Positions 25,764 to 36,120 of a stretch of DNA of 64,000 nt are shown here, piece after piece. A model generated the notes under the pieces. The model searched no databases and had not been told where the DNA came from. It saw only the letters and a program-made list of their open reading frames with translations. The number at the start of each line of letters is the position of its first letter. The first letter of the stretch is position 1. The DNA comes from JBDHWG01 sp046328505 (GTDB taxonomy: Bacteria; Chloroflexota; Anaerolineae; Epilineales; JAHCIE01), in NCBI GenBank assembly GCA_046328505.1, contig JAXLWL010000003.1, positions 248,001 through 312,000 of the forward strand, given 5' to 3'. The position numbers were made by a program, and so were the translations under genes.

Positions 25764-26187
25764 TTACTCCGTGACCTTGATGCCCATGGACCGCGCCGTG
25801 CCCTCAATCATGCGCATGGCCATATCGATGTCCGTGGTGTTCAGTCCTTCATCTTGGTCTCGGCGATCTGCCGGACCTGCGCCCGAGTGACCGTGCCGGC
25901 CTGGGCCGTGTTGGGCCGGGCCGAGCCCTGTCGACCTTCGCCGCCGACTTGAGGAGGTCGGGGGCGGGCGGGGTCTTGAGGACGAAGGTGAAGGAGCGGT
26001 CGGTCATGATGGTGATCTCGACCGGGATCACCTGCCCGGCCATCGAAGCCGTGCGGGCGTTGTAGTCCTTCACGAACTGGGGAATGTTGATACCGTGGGG
26101 GCCGAGGGCCGTACCAACCGGCGGCGCCGGGGTCGCCTTGCCCGCATTCAACTGTAGCTTGACAATTGCTTTGACTTTCGCAGCCAT
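25764..26187 (-). pseudogene. rplK: 50S ribosomal protein L11, reading frame broken twice
   Basis: The N-terminal 86 residues (KLQLNAGKATPAPPVG, ALGPHGINIPQF, EITIMTDRSFTFVLKTPP) are a clear L11. The frame breaks near 25929 and again near 25843. Adding one base at each point (AAGGGC instead of AGGGC; GACCTG instead of GACTG on the coding strand) restores an uninterrupted 141-residue protein that ends AMRMIEGTARSMGIKVTE, the normal family length and C-terminus. Two single-base losses in such a gene point to sequence errors rather than decay. Lies between nusG and rplA as expected. Confidence 0.9.
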
Positions 26188-26280
26188 TCTACCCTCTCTC
26201 TACCGAGGTGTGGTTTCGCCTCGCGTGAAGCTCCCTCGTGTAGGGAACACTCTGTTGAGCCGACCGAAGTCGGCAATACA

Positions 26281-26898
26281 CTAGATGCGCTCGACCTGGA
26301 GAAAATCCAGCTCGACCGGCGTGTCGCGGTTGAAGAACGACACAGTGAGGCGGATCTTGCCGCGCTCAGCGTCGACCTCCTCCACGACACCGTTGAAGTC
26401 GGTGAACGGCCCGTCGATGATGCGCACCTTCTGTCCCGGGTGGAACGAGACGCGCACCTTCGGCGCTTCCGCCGTCATCCGCTTCATGATCTTGTCGACC
26501 TCGGCCTCGGGCAGCGGCGTCGGCCGCAGCCCAGAGCCGACGAACCCGGTCACGCCCGGCGTGTTGCGGACGATGTACCAGGTCTCGTCGTCCATGATCA
26601 TCTGGACGAGAACATAGCCCGGGAAGATCTTGCGCTCGACCTGCCGCCGCTGGCCGTCCTTGATATCGACTTCCATCTCGACGGGAACAATGACCTGAAA
26701 GATCATGTCTTGCAGGCCGCGCTCCTCGATCTGGCGCTCCAGATTGCGCTTGACCTTCTTCTCGTACCCGGAGTAGGTGTGGAGAACGTACCACGCCCGT
26801 TGGGCGTCGGACTTTGGCTCCGCCTTCTCCCCATCCACCTGCTCGTCGGCAGGACTACCGGGAACCATCTCATCCATGGAGTCATCCATACGGGGCAC
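26281..26898 (-). CDS. nusG: Transcription termination/antitermination factor NusG
   Basis: 205 residues. An acidic N-terminal extension of about 30 residues precedes the NGN domain (WYVLHTYSGYEKKVKRNLE to the TGFVGSG block), followed by the KOW domain (PGQKVRIIDGPFTDFNGVVEEVD, about 150-175). It couples RNA polymerase to ribosomes or Rho. In the standard order secE-nusG-rplK-rplA. An ATG six codons into the extension is an alternative start. Confidence 0.95.
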   Translation of the reverse strand: MPRMDDSMDEMVPGSPADEQVDGEKAEPKSDAQRAWYVLHTYSGYEKKVKRNLERQIEERGLQDMIFQVIVPVEMEVDIKDGQRRQVERKIFPGYVLVQMIMDDETWYIVRNTPGVTGFVGSGLRPTPLPEAEVDKIMKRMTAEAPKVRVSFHPGQKVRIIDGPFTDFNGVVEEVDAERGKIRLTVSFFNRDTPVELDFLQVERI

Positions 26899-26907
26899 GG
26901 CTTTCTC

Positions 26908-27135
26908 CTAGCCCAGCAGGGCACGGAAGAGAGACGTGAAGATCGCGTCCACAAGGCCGAGTATCGCGGCCATGGCGATGAGGACGAAGACGACCATGAT
27001 CGTCAGATTCGTCGCCTCGTCGCGCGTCGGCCACACAACCTTGCGCAGCTCGGAGCGGGTCTGCTCCAGGTAACGGCGAGTGCGCTGCACAATGCCGTTC
27101 TCGTTGGCGGGTTGTTTGGCTTCAGATGCACTCAT
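26908..27135 (-). CDS. secE: Preprotein translocase subunit SecE
   Basis: 75 residues with one membrane segment (about 45-67). The amphipathic region RTRRYLEQTRSELRKVVWPTRDEATNLT is the SecE signature that clamps SecY. Ends nine bases before nusG starts and begins 18 bases after rpmG. Confidence 0.93.
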   Translation of the reverse strand: MSASEAKQPANENGIVQRTRRYLEQTRSELRKVVWPTRDEATNLTIMVVFVLIAMAAILGLVDAIFTSLFRALLG

Positions 27136-27153
27136 TATGCCTCTCTTCCCTGC

Positions 27154-27318
27154 CTAGCGCGTCTCGCGGTGCGGCTGGTGCTCGCGGCAGCGCGGACAGT
27201 ACTTCTTCAGCTCCATGCGCGCCGGATCATTCTTTCGGTTCTTCTCCGTGGTGTAGTTCCTCTCCTGGCACTTCGTGCAGGCAAGGGTGATCACCATGCG
27301 GTTCGCCTTCTTAGCCAT
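27154..27318 (-). CDS. rpmG: 50S ribosomal protein L33
   Basis: 54 residues: MAKKANRMVITLACTKC at the start, NYTTEKNRKNDP in the middle and KKYCPRCREHQPH near the end. Two CxxC pairs (CTKC and CPRC) mark the zinc-binding C+ form of L33, which does not by itself imply zinc limitation. It lies between tuf and secE, as in many bacteria. Confidence 0.93.
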   Translation of the reverse strand: MAKKANRMVITLACTKCQERNYTTEKNRKNDPARMELKKYCPRCREHQPHRETR

Positions 27319-27336
27319 ACATCACCTCTACAGAAG

Positions 27337-27360
27337 CCAGGGCCGCGGGTGCGGCCCTGG
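27337..27360 (-). terminator. Strong hairpin between tuf and rpmG
   Basis: CCAGGGCCGC and GCGGCCCTGG form a perfect 10-bp stem with a four-base loop, 11 bases after the tuf stop. Only a weak T-run follows (CTTCTG), so it may act as a partial terminator, processing site or mRNA stabiliser that sets the tuf to ribosomal-protein ratio. Confidence 0.55.
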
Positions 27361-27370
27361 CTCGCCGTTT

Positions 27371-28572
<1,202 letters not shown>

Positions 28573-28697
28573 GGTAACCTAATCCTCCTCAAGACAGCGA
28601 AGGGAATAACAATCCGGTATGAGGACACAAAAAGTGACAAGGGGCGTGACAGCGGACGCATCTGTCATCGCCCCTTGCCACGATTGTCTTGTCAAGG

Positions 28698-28780
28698 TGG
28701 ACGGGGGCGGATTCGAACCACCGAAGGCGTATGCCATCTGATTTACAGTCAGACCCCGTTGGCCGCTTGGGTACCCGTCC
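28698..28780 (-). tRNA. tRNA-Tyr (GTA), copy 2
   Basis: 83 bases with a long variable arm. The acceptor stem GGACGGG pairs with CCCGTCC, the anticodon loop is CTGTAAA (GTA), and the T arm reads GGTTCGAATCC. Identical to the copy at 28811. It lies 125 bases before the tuf start. Confidence 0.95.
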
Positions 28781-28810
28781 ATTTATGCAGTTGGCGGCCT
28801 CATACTCGAG

Positions 28811-28893
28811 TGGACGGGGGCGGATTCGAACCACCGAAGGCGTATGCCATCTGATTTACAGTCAGACCCCGTTGGCCGCTTGGGTACCCGTCC
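28811..28893 (-). tRNA. tRNA-Tyr (GTA), copy 1
   Basis: Same 83-base sequence as the copy at 28698, with long variable arm and GTA anticodon. The two genes start 113 bases apart, and the flanking 20 bases also show similarity (ATGCAGTTGGCG against ATGCAATTGACG), which suggests a local duplication. Confidence 0.95.
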
Positions 28894-28971
28894 GTTTGTA
28901 CAACCTATGCAATTGACGCTCGCGGGAACTCATGTACTGCGATTCGCCGAGTTCCGGGCGCGAGCTTCACA

Positions 28972-29044
28972 AGCCGACGGTGGGAATCGAACCCACGACC
29001 TACCACTTACAAGGCGGTTGCTCTGCCGGCTGAGCTACGTCGGC
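28972..29044 (-). tRNA. tRNA-Thr (TGT)
   Basis: 73 bases. Acceptor stem GCCGACG/CGTCGGC, D arm AGCTCAGCCGGCAGAGC, anticodon loop CTTGTAA (TGT), T arm GGGTTCGATTCCC. No CCA is encoded. First transcribed gene of the tRNA-tuf operon. Confidence 0.95.
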
Positions 29045-29073
29045 GCGGACCGCCTATCTATCCGCGACACCGA

Positions 29074-29102
29074 ATTATAGGTGAGAGGGGCTGGTAAGTC
29101 AA
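29074..29102 (-). promoter_or_regulatory. Promoter of the tRNA-tuf-ribosomal protein operon
   Basis: On the minus strand, TTGACT (29102-29097), exactly 17 bases, then TATAAT (29079-29074): one base off the ideal sigma-A promoter. It lies 29 bases before the tRNA-Thr gene. Its strength fits the expected output of tRNAs and EF-Tu. Confidence 0.8.
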
Positions 29103-29165
29103 ACTTAGGACGCCCTGCCGGCGCGTCCCTTCATCCGAAATTGGGACGCGCCGGGGGTGGAATCC

Positions 29166-31154
29166 TTACGCCTCGCGCTTCAGCTTGCGTAGCTCCGCCA
29201 TCATGATCCGTTGCTCTACAGTCTGCGTCATTTCCTGCGCCAGCGCGTCATAGTTGGGTAGCAACTCCAGCACATCGCTTACCTGGCCGGCCTCAGCTGG
29301 CATCTGCGGCAGTTTCTCCAACAGCGCGATACGGTCCTTGAGGCTGGGGTGCGTGTCATATAGCCCCGTCTCGCGGTTCACCACCACCTCGTACGCCGCG
29401 CTGATCTCCTTCTGGGCGTCGTTCACCGTCGGCTCCGACACAGCGTACAGGTTTGCCAGGTCGCGCTGCGTCTGGAGGGCCAGGCGGATCTGGTAGTCGG
29501 CCTCCCAGTCGAAGTTGAGGCCGCGACGCACCGTGAACAGCAGCCCCGCGATCAGGTTATCCGCGCCGTAGGCGAGGGCAGCGTAGCGGTCGGCCAGCAC
29601 CTCCTGCAAGCGGGACGCGCCGCGCGTGGCGCGCATGAACAGCCCGAAATAGACGTTCACGAACAGCCACGCCGGATTGTACCACCTGGCGAGGCCGCGG
29701 CGGGCCAGTCCCTCGGCCAGACGCATCAGCGACACCTGGACCTGGTTCGCCAGCGTCCCGCCCGACGTGTCCTTGTTGCTGAAGTGGCCGTACTCGTGGG
29801 CCAGGATCGCCTGGAACTGCGGCAGCGGCATGCCGGGCAACGCGGCCAACCCCAGGATGAGGCAGCGCCGGGCTGTTCCGCGCATCTTCCGCCACAGGTT
29901 GCCGCGCTCCATGACCGCGATCTCCGCCCCCGGCGTGAGGTAGATCACGTCCACCGGGCGGCTGTCCACGTGCTTCCCCACGTCCTCCACCACCTGCCAC
30001 AGCCGTGGCGCCTCCGCGTGGGTCAGCGATCGACCCGGCTCCGTGTCGCGGATGCGCACGAACAGGCTGCGCACTACCGCGATGATGCTCGTGATCGCCC
30101 CCACCACTAGGGCAAGCATGAAGTAAACCGGGATGAACCCTATCCGCAGGATCACGTAGGCGATGCCGCCATACACGGCGAGCACCGTGAGGATGAGGAA
30201 CGGGATCGAGACGTAGAAGTAGACCGACGCCACGCTGATGACCCACTTGTAGACCGAGCGGATCCCGCGCTCGGCCGGGCCGACGTCGAACTCGCCCTTC
30301 GTCTCGTAGCGGTTGATGGCGGAGAGGGCCATACGGCTCAGGACGACGCCGGCGATGAACAGCGCCGCCCCGACGAGCAGCCACAGAACAACCGCGTCGG
30401 CGGCCAGCCGATACCAGCTCATCCGGATGCCGAGCGGCCCCCGGTCCAGCTCGGCGCGCATCGGAGCGAGCACCTCTGGCGGCAGACCTAGCGCCTCGGC
30501 GCGATCCAGCTCCGCCGTCGCCGTCGCGGACTGCCCGTCCACCAGCGCCGCCAGCGCCTTCGCATAGTGGCCCACCGGGTTGTTCGGTTCGATGCTTACC
30601 ATCCGGTCCGCGGCAGCGCGGACCGTCGCCGCGTCGTTCCCCGCGCCGGCGGCGCGGAACAGCGCCCACTGGATGCTGAGGTCGTTCGGCTCCTTGCCCG
30701 CCGCCGACCGGGCGTACGGCAGCGCCTTCGCGTGCTGCGTCTCGTCCTTCTGCGCCAGGAACGCCTGGGCCATCGCCAGCTCGTTCCAAGCCGAGTGATC
30801 CTTGTCATAGGCGCGCTGGGCGTGCTGCAGCGCCGCGTCCGCGTTCCCGCTCTCACGCTCGACCTGACTCAGCCGCCGCTCTGTGTCGGGAAAGTCCGGC
30901 GCGAGCGCCAGTGCCAGCTCGTAGCCGGTCTTCGCCGTGGCGAGGTCGCCGCGGTCGAACGCCTCCGTCGCCGCCTTGAAGGCGGGGACGGCATCCGGGT
31001 TGACGAGCGCCAGCCGGTCTAGAATTTGCTGCTCGGCAATCATATCGCGTCCCGGCTGCGGCGGCGGCCCTTGGGCCAGCGTTGGCGGCGCGAGCGCGAG
31101 AAGCGCCAGGAGAGGAAGAGCGAGGGCGATGAGCCAGATGAGCTTGCGCAACAC
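29166..31154 (-). CDS. M48 family metallopeptidase with TPR region
   Basis: 662 residues. A signal-like segment (1-28) is followed by TPR-type helices (about 40-210), then membrane segments near 235-260 and 305-365 and an M48 peptidase domain. The zinc motif is HEYGHFS (around 452-458), with the third ligand expected in the later EVLADRYAALAYG block. It resembles HtpX/Ste24-like membrane proteases fused to an N-terminal TPR region that may bind substrates or partners. Likely involved in envelope protein quality control. Transcribed towards the tRNA operon and apparently separately from it. Confidence 0.88.
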   Translation of the reverse strand: MLRKLIWLIALALPLLALLALAPPTLAQGPPPQPGRDMIAEQQILDRLALVNPDAVPAFKAATEAFDRGDLATAKTGYELALALAPDFPDTERRLSQVERESGNADAALQHAQRAYDKDHSAWNELAMAQAFLAQKDETQHAKALPYARSAAGKEPNDLSIQWALFRAAGAGNDAATVRAAADRMVSIEPNNPVGHYAKALAALVDGQSATATAELDRAEALGLPPEVLAPMRAELDRGPLGIRMSWYRLAADAVVLWLLVGAALFIAGVVLSRMALSAINRYETKGEFDVGPAERGIRSVYKWVISVASVYFYVSIPFLILTVLAVYGGIAYVILRIGFIPVYFMLALVVGAITSIIAVVRSLFVRIRDTEPGRSLTHAEAPRLWQVVEDVGKHVDSRPVDVIYLTPGAEIAVMERGNLWRKMRGTARRCLILGLAALPGMPLPQFQAILAHEYGHFSNKDTSGGTLANQVQVSLMRLAEGLARRGLARWYNPAWLFVNVYFGLFMRATRGASRLQEVLADRYAALAYGADNLIAGLLFTVRRGLNFDWEADYQIRLALQTQRDLANLYAVSEPTVNDAQKEISAAYEVVVNRETGLYDTHPSLKDRIALLEKLPQMPAEAGQVSDVLELLPNYDALAQEMTQTVEQRIMMAELRKLKREA

Positions 31155-31184
31155 GATTGTCTCCGTTTGAGTTTCAGGCGTGGA

Positions 31185-31214
31185 TAGACAATCCCCTTTG
31201 CGTCATTATATAAT
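31185..31214 (+). promoter_or_regulatory. Promoter for the DUF1232 gene
   Basis: TAGACA (31185-31190), 18 bases, TATAAT (31209-31214), about 70 bases before the start at 31283. The -10 region ATTATATAAT is palindromic and could also serve the divergent M48 gene. Confidence 0.55.
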
Positions 31215-31282
31215 CTGGCACTTATAGATTCGCTATAGAAACGCTAATGTGTGAATTTTTCGGTCAACTGAGGACAAACGAC

Positions 31283-31678
31283 ATGGCTGGCTGGATCGAG
31301 ACGTGGAAGGGGTGGGCGCGGCGGCTGAAGGTCGAGGTGTACGCGCTCTACTTGGCGTACCGCGACCCGCGCGTGCCGTGGTATGCGCGGGTCTTCGCCC
31401 TGTGCGTCGTCGGCTACGCGTTCAGCCCGATTGACCTGATTCCCGACCCCATCCCGGTCCTGGGCTACCTGGACGATCTTGTTATCGTGCCGCTGGGGGT
31501 GGTGCTGGCGCTGAAGATGATCCCGGCCGAGGTCATGGCGGAGTGCCGGGCGCAGGCGCAGGAGGTCATGCGCCAGGGCAAGCCCGTCAACCGGGTCGCC
31601 GCCGTCGTCATCGCCGCCATCTGGGTTGCACTGGCCGCCCTGGCGATTGTGTTCGTGATGCGGATGTTCAGGGGGTGA
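31283..31678 (+). CDS. DUF1232 (YkvA-like) membrane protein
   Basis: 131 residues from the ATG at 31283, preceded by GAGGA. The conserved block YARVFALCVVGYAFSPIDLI continues into PDPIPVLGYLDDL, the DUF1232 signature, spanning two membrane segments; a third lies at the C-terminus (about 105-128). Function unknown. Longer starts exist upstream but lack a ribosome-binding site and would read through the promoter region. Confidence 0.8.
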   Translation: MAGWIETWKGWARRLKVEVYALYLAYRDPRVPWYARVFALCVVGYAFSPIDLIPDPIPVLGYLDDLVIVPLGVVLALKMIPAEVMAECRAQAQEVMRQGKPVNRVAAVVIAAIWVALAALAIVFVMRMFRG

Positions 31679-31706
31679 GTCCGGAGCGCGAGGACGGGGG
31701 ATTTAT

Positions 31707-31870
31707 CTGGCCCCTCTCCCGTGGGAGAGGCCGAGTGAGGATCTTACGTTCTCGCCAGGTTTCAAGACCCTCATCCCCCAACCCCTTCTCCCACAAGGGG
31801 AGAAGGGGAGAAAGCGAAGTCTCTGGCCCGCCCCTCTCCCGTTCTGGGAGAGGGGCGGGGGGTGAGGGAC
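31707..31870 (+). repeat. Cluster of CCCTCTCCC-type hairpin repeats
   Basis: Three self-pairing segments occur in sequence: CCTCTCCC/GGGAGAGG near 31711, CCCCTTCTCCC/GGGGAGAAGGGG near 31780-31815, and CCCCTCTCCC/GGGAGAGGGG near 31833-31860. Such GGGAGAGGGG palindromes are common interspersed repeats in GC-rich environmental bacteria. No coding sequence in this gap (31679-32084). Confidence 0.6.
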
Positions 31871-31912
31871 GATATCGGCCTGCGTCATACCGCCGCAGCC
31901 ACCGGCCAGCCG

Positions 31913-32035
31913 TCGGTGGCGAGGGCATTTGGACCACGAAGGCCACGAAAGGACGCGAAAACCGCGAAAGGGATTCGCGGAGACCCAAGCATTTCGCGTC
32001 TTTCGTCCCTTTCACCCTTTCGCGGTCCAATCCTT
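31913..32035 (+). repeat. CGCGAAAGG-rich palindromic intergenic segment
   Basis: TTGGACCACGAAGG and ACCGCGAAAGGGAT on the left are matched by CCCTTTCGCGGTCCAA on the right, giving a long imperfect inverted repeat. A related CACGGAATACACGG-like stretch lies at 7370-7458. No protein-coding pattern was seen. Confidence 0.45.
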
Positions 32036-32084
32036 CTGCGCCCTGCCCCCGCTCCCCTTGTAGGAGACGGGCAGGGATGAGGGA

Positions 32085-35000
32085 TTAGGTCCGCGCCTGG
32101 CGGTACTTCTCGCGCGGGTCGGGCGGGGTCTTGTTGATGACCTTGACGGCGTGCTCGCCGAGCATCTTCTCGAGCTGCTTGATCATCAGCTTGTTGCACT
32201 TCGTCGTGTCGTTCGGGAAGTCGATCTGGACGCGCGATGAGCCACTCGGCACGAGCAGGCAGAAGGTGTCGCGGCCGGAGTAGCTCGTCAGCAGGCGATG
32301 CGCCTCGCCCACGCGGCGAATGTCCTCGTCGACGTTCCCGCTGCGCGGCAGTGTCACCTCCAGGTGGTACAGCAGTTCGGCGCTCATGTCGCCCTCGGCC
32401 GGCGCGCCGTTCGCGGTCTCGGCGACCTTGACGGCGCTGCCGTTGCCGTTCCCATTGGTGTAGGCGGGGGTGGGCACGGCGGGAGGCTCGGCGGCGGGGG
32501 GCGGCTCTGGCGCGCGTAGCTCCAGGGGCGGCGGCGCGTCCGACGGCGCGTCCATGGGCGGTGGCGGCGACCACTCCTCGTCGTAGACGACCGGGCCGGG
32601 CTCGAACTCCTCGGCGACGGGGTACGTATCCACCGGGCCGTCCAGGCTGTACTCGCGTACCTCGTCGGCCAGGACGTTGGCCTTGCCGTTGTACTCGTCC
32701 ACCTTGCCGCGCACGATGACAAGGGTGTCCGTCTGGAGAAGGTTGCGGACGCCATCGTAGACGCGGGGGAACAGCGTCACGTCCACCTGGCCCTGCAGGT
32801 CCTCGATGGTAATGAAGGCGAAGGGGTCGCCCTTCTTCGTCTGCCGCACGCGCACCGAGTTGATCATGCCGGCGACGAGCACCGGTGTCCCCTTCATCTC
32901 CGGCGACAGGTCGGCCAGGGAGTGCGTCACCTGGCGGTCCAGGGTCATCGCCAGGCGGTTGAGGGGATGCTCGCCCAGGTAGCAGCCGATGAGGTCCTTC
33001 TCCCAGGCCAGCGTCTCGCGGCGGGACGGCTCGTCGGCGCGAGGAGGACGAACAGGCTGCCGCCACCGGCCGCCGGCCCCGACGACGCCCCAAGCCCGCC
33101 GAACAGGCTCATCTGCCCCACGTCCTGGGCGCGGTGGTGCTCGCTGCTGATGCTCATGAGCGGCTCGACGCTGCCGAGGAGCTGGGCGCGGTTGCCGAAA
33201 CTGTCGAACGCGCCCGCCTTGATGAGGCATTCCAGGGCGCGGCGGTTCACCTGGCGCAGGTCGACGCGGCGGGCAAACTCGTCGAGGCTCGCGAAGGGCT
33301 TGTCGCCGCGCGCGTCGAGGATGGTCTGGATCGGCCCCTCGCCGACGTTCTTGACGGCGGTCAGGCCGAAGCGAATGGCCCGATGGTGCGTAATCTTGCC
33401 GATGACGTCCTTGTCGGGCAGCGCCTCGATATCGAAGTCGAGGCCGGAGCGGTTGACGTCCGGCGGCAGCACTTTGATGCCGAGGGCCACGCAGTCGGCG
33501 ACGAGGGCGCCGATCTTCTCGGTGTCGCCGCGCTCGACGCTCATCAGCGCCGTCATGTACTCGACCGGGTACATCGCCTTGAGCCACGCCGTCTGGACGG
33601 TGACCACGGCGTAGTCGGCGGCGTGGCCCTTGTTGAAGCCATAGCGGGCGAACGCCTCGAAGTAGTCGAAGATTTCGTTCGCCGTCTTCTCGCGCGTCCC
33701 CTTCTTGACCGCGCCGGACACGAACTTGTCCCGCTGCTTGAGCAGGTCGTCCTTCTTCTTCTTGCCGATGGCCTTGCGCAGCTTGTCCGCTTCCGTCGCC
33801 GTGTAGCCAGCCAGGTCGATGGCCGTGCGCATCACCTGCTCCTGGTAGACCAGGATGCCGTAGGTGTCCTTCAGGATTGGCTCCAGGCCGGGGTCCAGGT
33901 AGGTGACCTCTTCCTTGCCGTGCATGCGCCGGATATAGTTGGGAATGAACTCCAGCGGACCCGGGCGGTAGAGGGCGACGAGGGCGATGATGTGCTCCAG
34001 GCGCGTCGGCTTCATGTCCTGGAGGATGCGCCGCATCCCCGGCCCTTCCACCTGGAACACGCCCTGTACCGCGCCGCTCGCCAGGAGCTTGAAGGCGATG
34101 GGGTCGTCGGTCGGAATGGTGTCCAGGTTGTACGACACGCCGTGGTACTTCTCGATGAGCTTCGCCGCGCGCTGCATGACCGTGAGCGTCGCCAGCCCCA
34201 GGAAGTCGACCTTCAGCAGGCCGATGGTGTTGATGATTTCCATCGGGAACTGGGTCACGGCGGGAGCGTTCTCGCTGTCGCCCTTGGTCGGGCGGTGCAG
34301 CGGGCAGTACTCCACGATGGGCCGGTCGGCCACGACGACGCCGGCCGCGTGAGTGCTGGCATGGCGCGAGACACCTTCTAGCGACTGCGCCGTCTCGATG
34401 AGGTGCTTGGCCGTCGGGTCGGCCTCGAAGAGGTCCTTGAACTCGCGGTTGAAGAACTCGTGCTCCTCGTTCATCACGTCTTTGATCGTGACCGGCTTGC
34501 CCGGCACCGCCGGCACCATGCGGGCGATGCGGTCCACCTCGGCAAGGGGCATGTCCAGGGCGCGGCCCGAGTCGCGCAGGGCGGCGCGGGCGCCGAGCGT
34601 TCCGAACGTGATGATCTGGGCGACCTTGTCGGAGCCGTACTTGTGCATCGCGTAGTTGATGAGGCTCTCGCGGCGGTCATCCGGGAAGTCGAGGTCGATA
34701 TCGGGCATCTCCAGGCGGCCGGGGTTCAGGAAGCGCTCGAAGATGAGGTCGTGGTGCACCGGGTCAACCAGGGTGATGTTGAGGGTGTACGCCACGATGG
34801 AGCCGGCCGCCGAGCCGCGCGCGTTGTACCAGATGTTCTGGGAACGGGCAAAGCGGCACAGGTCCCACACGATGAGGAAGTAGGCGTCGAAGCCCATCTG
34901 GTGGATGACGGCCAGCTCGTGCTCCAGGCGCTCGCGCACGATGAGGTCGTTGGCGTGCGCCCCGTAGCGCCGCTGCAAGCCTTCCTCGCACAGGGCGCGC

Positions 35001-35894
35001 AGGTACGTCTCGGCTGTGTAGCCGTCGGGAACGGGGAACACCGGCAGGTGGTACTCGCCGAATGCCATCTTGAAGTCCACCATCTCAGCGATGCGGACGG
35101 TATTGCGGATGGCTTCGGGGAACTCCGGGAACAGCGCGGCCATCTCGTCGGGGCTGCGCATGTAGAAGGTCTCGCCCAGCTGCATGCGGTTGGGGTCCCT
35201 TCATCGTGGTCTGGGTGCCGATGCACAGCAGCACCTCGTGGGCGTAGGAGTCCTGCTTGCGGGCGTAGTGCACGTCGTTCGTGGCGACGAGCGGGATGTC
35301 CAGCCGCCGCGACATCTCGATGAGCTTCTTGGTCAGGTCGGGCAGGAATTCTAGCGGGTGGTTCTGAATCTCGACGTAGTAGTTTTCCTTGCCGAAGACG
35401 TCCCTGGCCCACGCCGCCATCTGGTACGCCTCGTCGTCCTTCCCTTCCTGGAACAGGCGCGGCACCTCGGCCGACGGGCAGCCGCTGAAGACGATCAGCC
35501 CCTCGCTGTACTGCTCCAGCAGCTCCTTGTCGACGCGGGGCTTATAGTAGAAGCCCTCGAGCTGCGCCTTGCTGGCGAGCTGCATCAGGTTCTTGTAGCC
35601 GGTCTCGTTCTTGGCCAGGACCGTGAGGTGGTAGGCGTTGCTGCCGCGCACGCCGCTGGCCCGCTCGAAGCGGTTGCCGCGCGCGACGTATAGCTCCGAG
35701 CCGAGGATGGGCTTGATGTTGGCCGCCTGCGCCGCGCGGTAGAACTCGACCGCGCCGAACATCACGCCGTGGTCGGTCAGGGCCAGGGCGGACATGTTTT
35801 GCTGGGCGGCGGTCTCGCACAGCGCCTTCGCGGAGGCGAGGCCGTCCAGGAGGCTAAACTCGGAGTGGCAGTGGAGATGGACGAAATCGGTCAT
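32085..35894 (-). pseudogene. dnaE: DNA polymerase III alpha subunit, frame broken at two points
   Basis: Reading the minus strand, an N-terminal PHP domain (VHLHCHSEFSLLDGLASA) runs to about 35199, where one extra base shifts the frame. The next frame holds the palm, with catalytic MPDIDLDFPDDRR, the fingers and the helix-hairpin-helix region to about 33050. There a missing base returns the original frame for the OB fold (LVAGMINSVRVRQTKKGD) and C-terminus. The net frame is unchanged, giving about 1269 residues, normal for DnaE. Compensating indels in the sole visible replicase gene suggest sequence errors. Its extended -10 is at 36026-36034. Confidence 0.93.
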
Positions 35895-36025
35895 GGCACC
35901 AGTGTCCCACGTAGAACCCTGCCGGTTGTCAACAACCGTGCGGGAGTGTGTCTAGAACAAACGAACGACACAACATATAGAGGGTGTGGATAAATCGATG
36001 GGTTTATCTTGCGGTATCCCGGTCT

Positions 36026-36034
36026 ATTATAGCA
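36026..36034 (-). promoter_or_regulatory. Extended -10 promoter for dnaE
   Basis: TGCTATAAT on the minus strand, about 130 bases before the dnaE ATG. No convincing -35 is seen. The identical extended -10 occurs before rsfS and the HExxH protein gene. Confidence 0.5.
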
Positions 36035-36081
36035 TAGAACAGGCCAGCCGGGCCGACGGGTCTATGCCGATTTGCACGCCG

Positions 36082-36090
36082 TGCTAGAAT
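36082..36090 (+). promoter_or_regulatory. Extended -10 for the channel-like gene
   Basis: TGCTAGAAT, 30 bases before the ATG at 36121, without a good -35 element. Confidence 0.4.
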
Positions 36091-36120
36091 TTTAAGGTCT
36101 AGTTAGGTAGTGGAGACAGC

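Noticed and set aside
27136..27153. Expected tRNA-Trp between rpmG and secE
   Set aside because: Only 18 bases separate these genes, so no tRNA is present.
33134..34381. 415-codon plus-strand open frame within dnaE
   Set aside because: Antisense shadow of the polymerase core; sense strand carries catalytic motifs.
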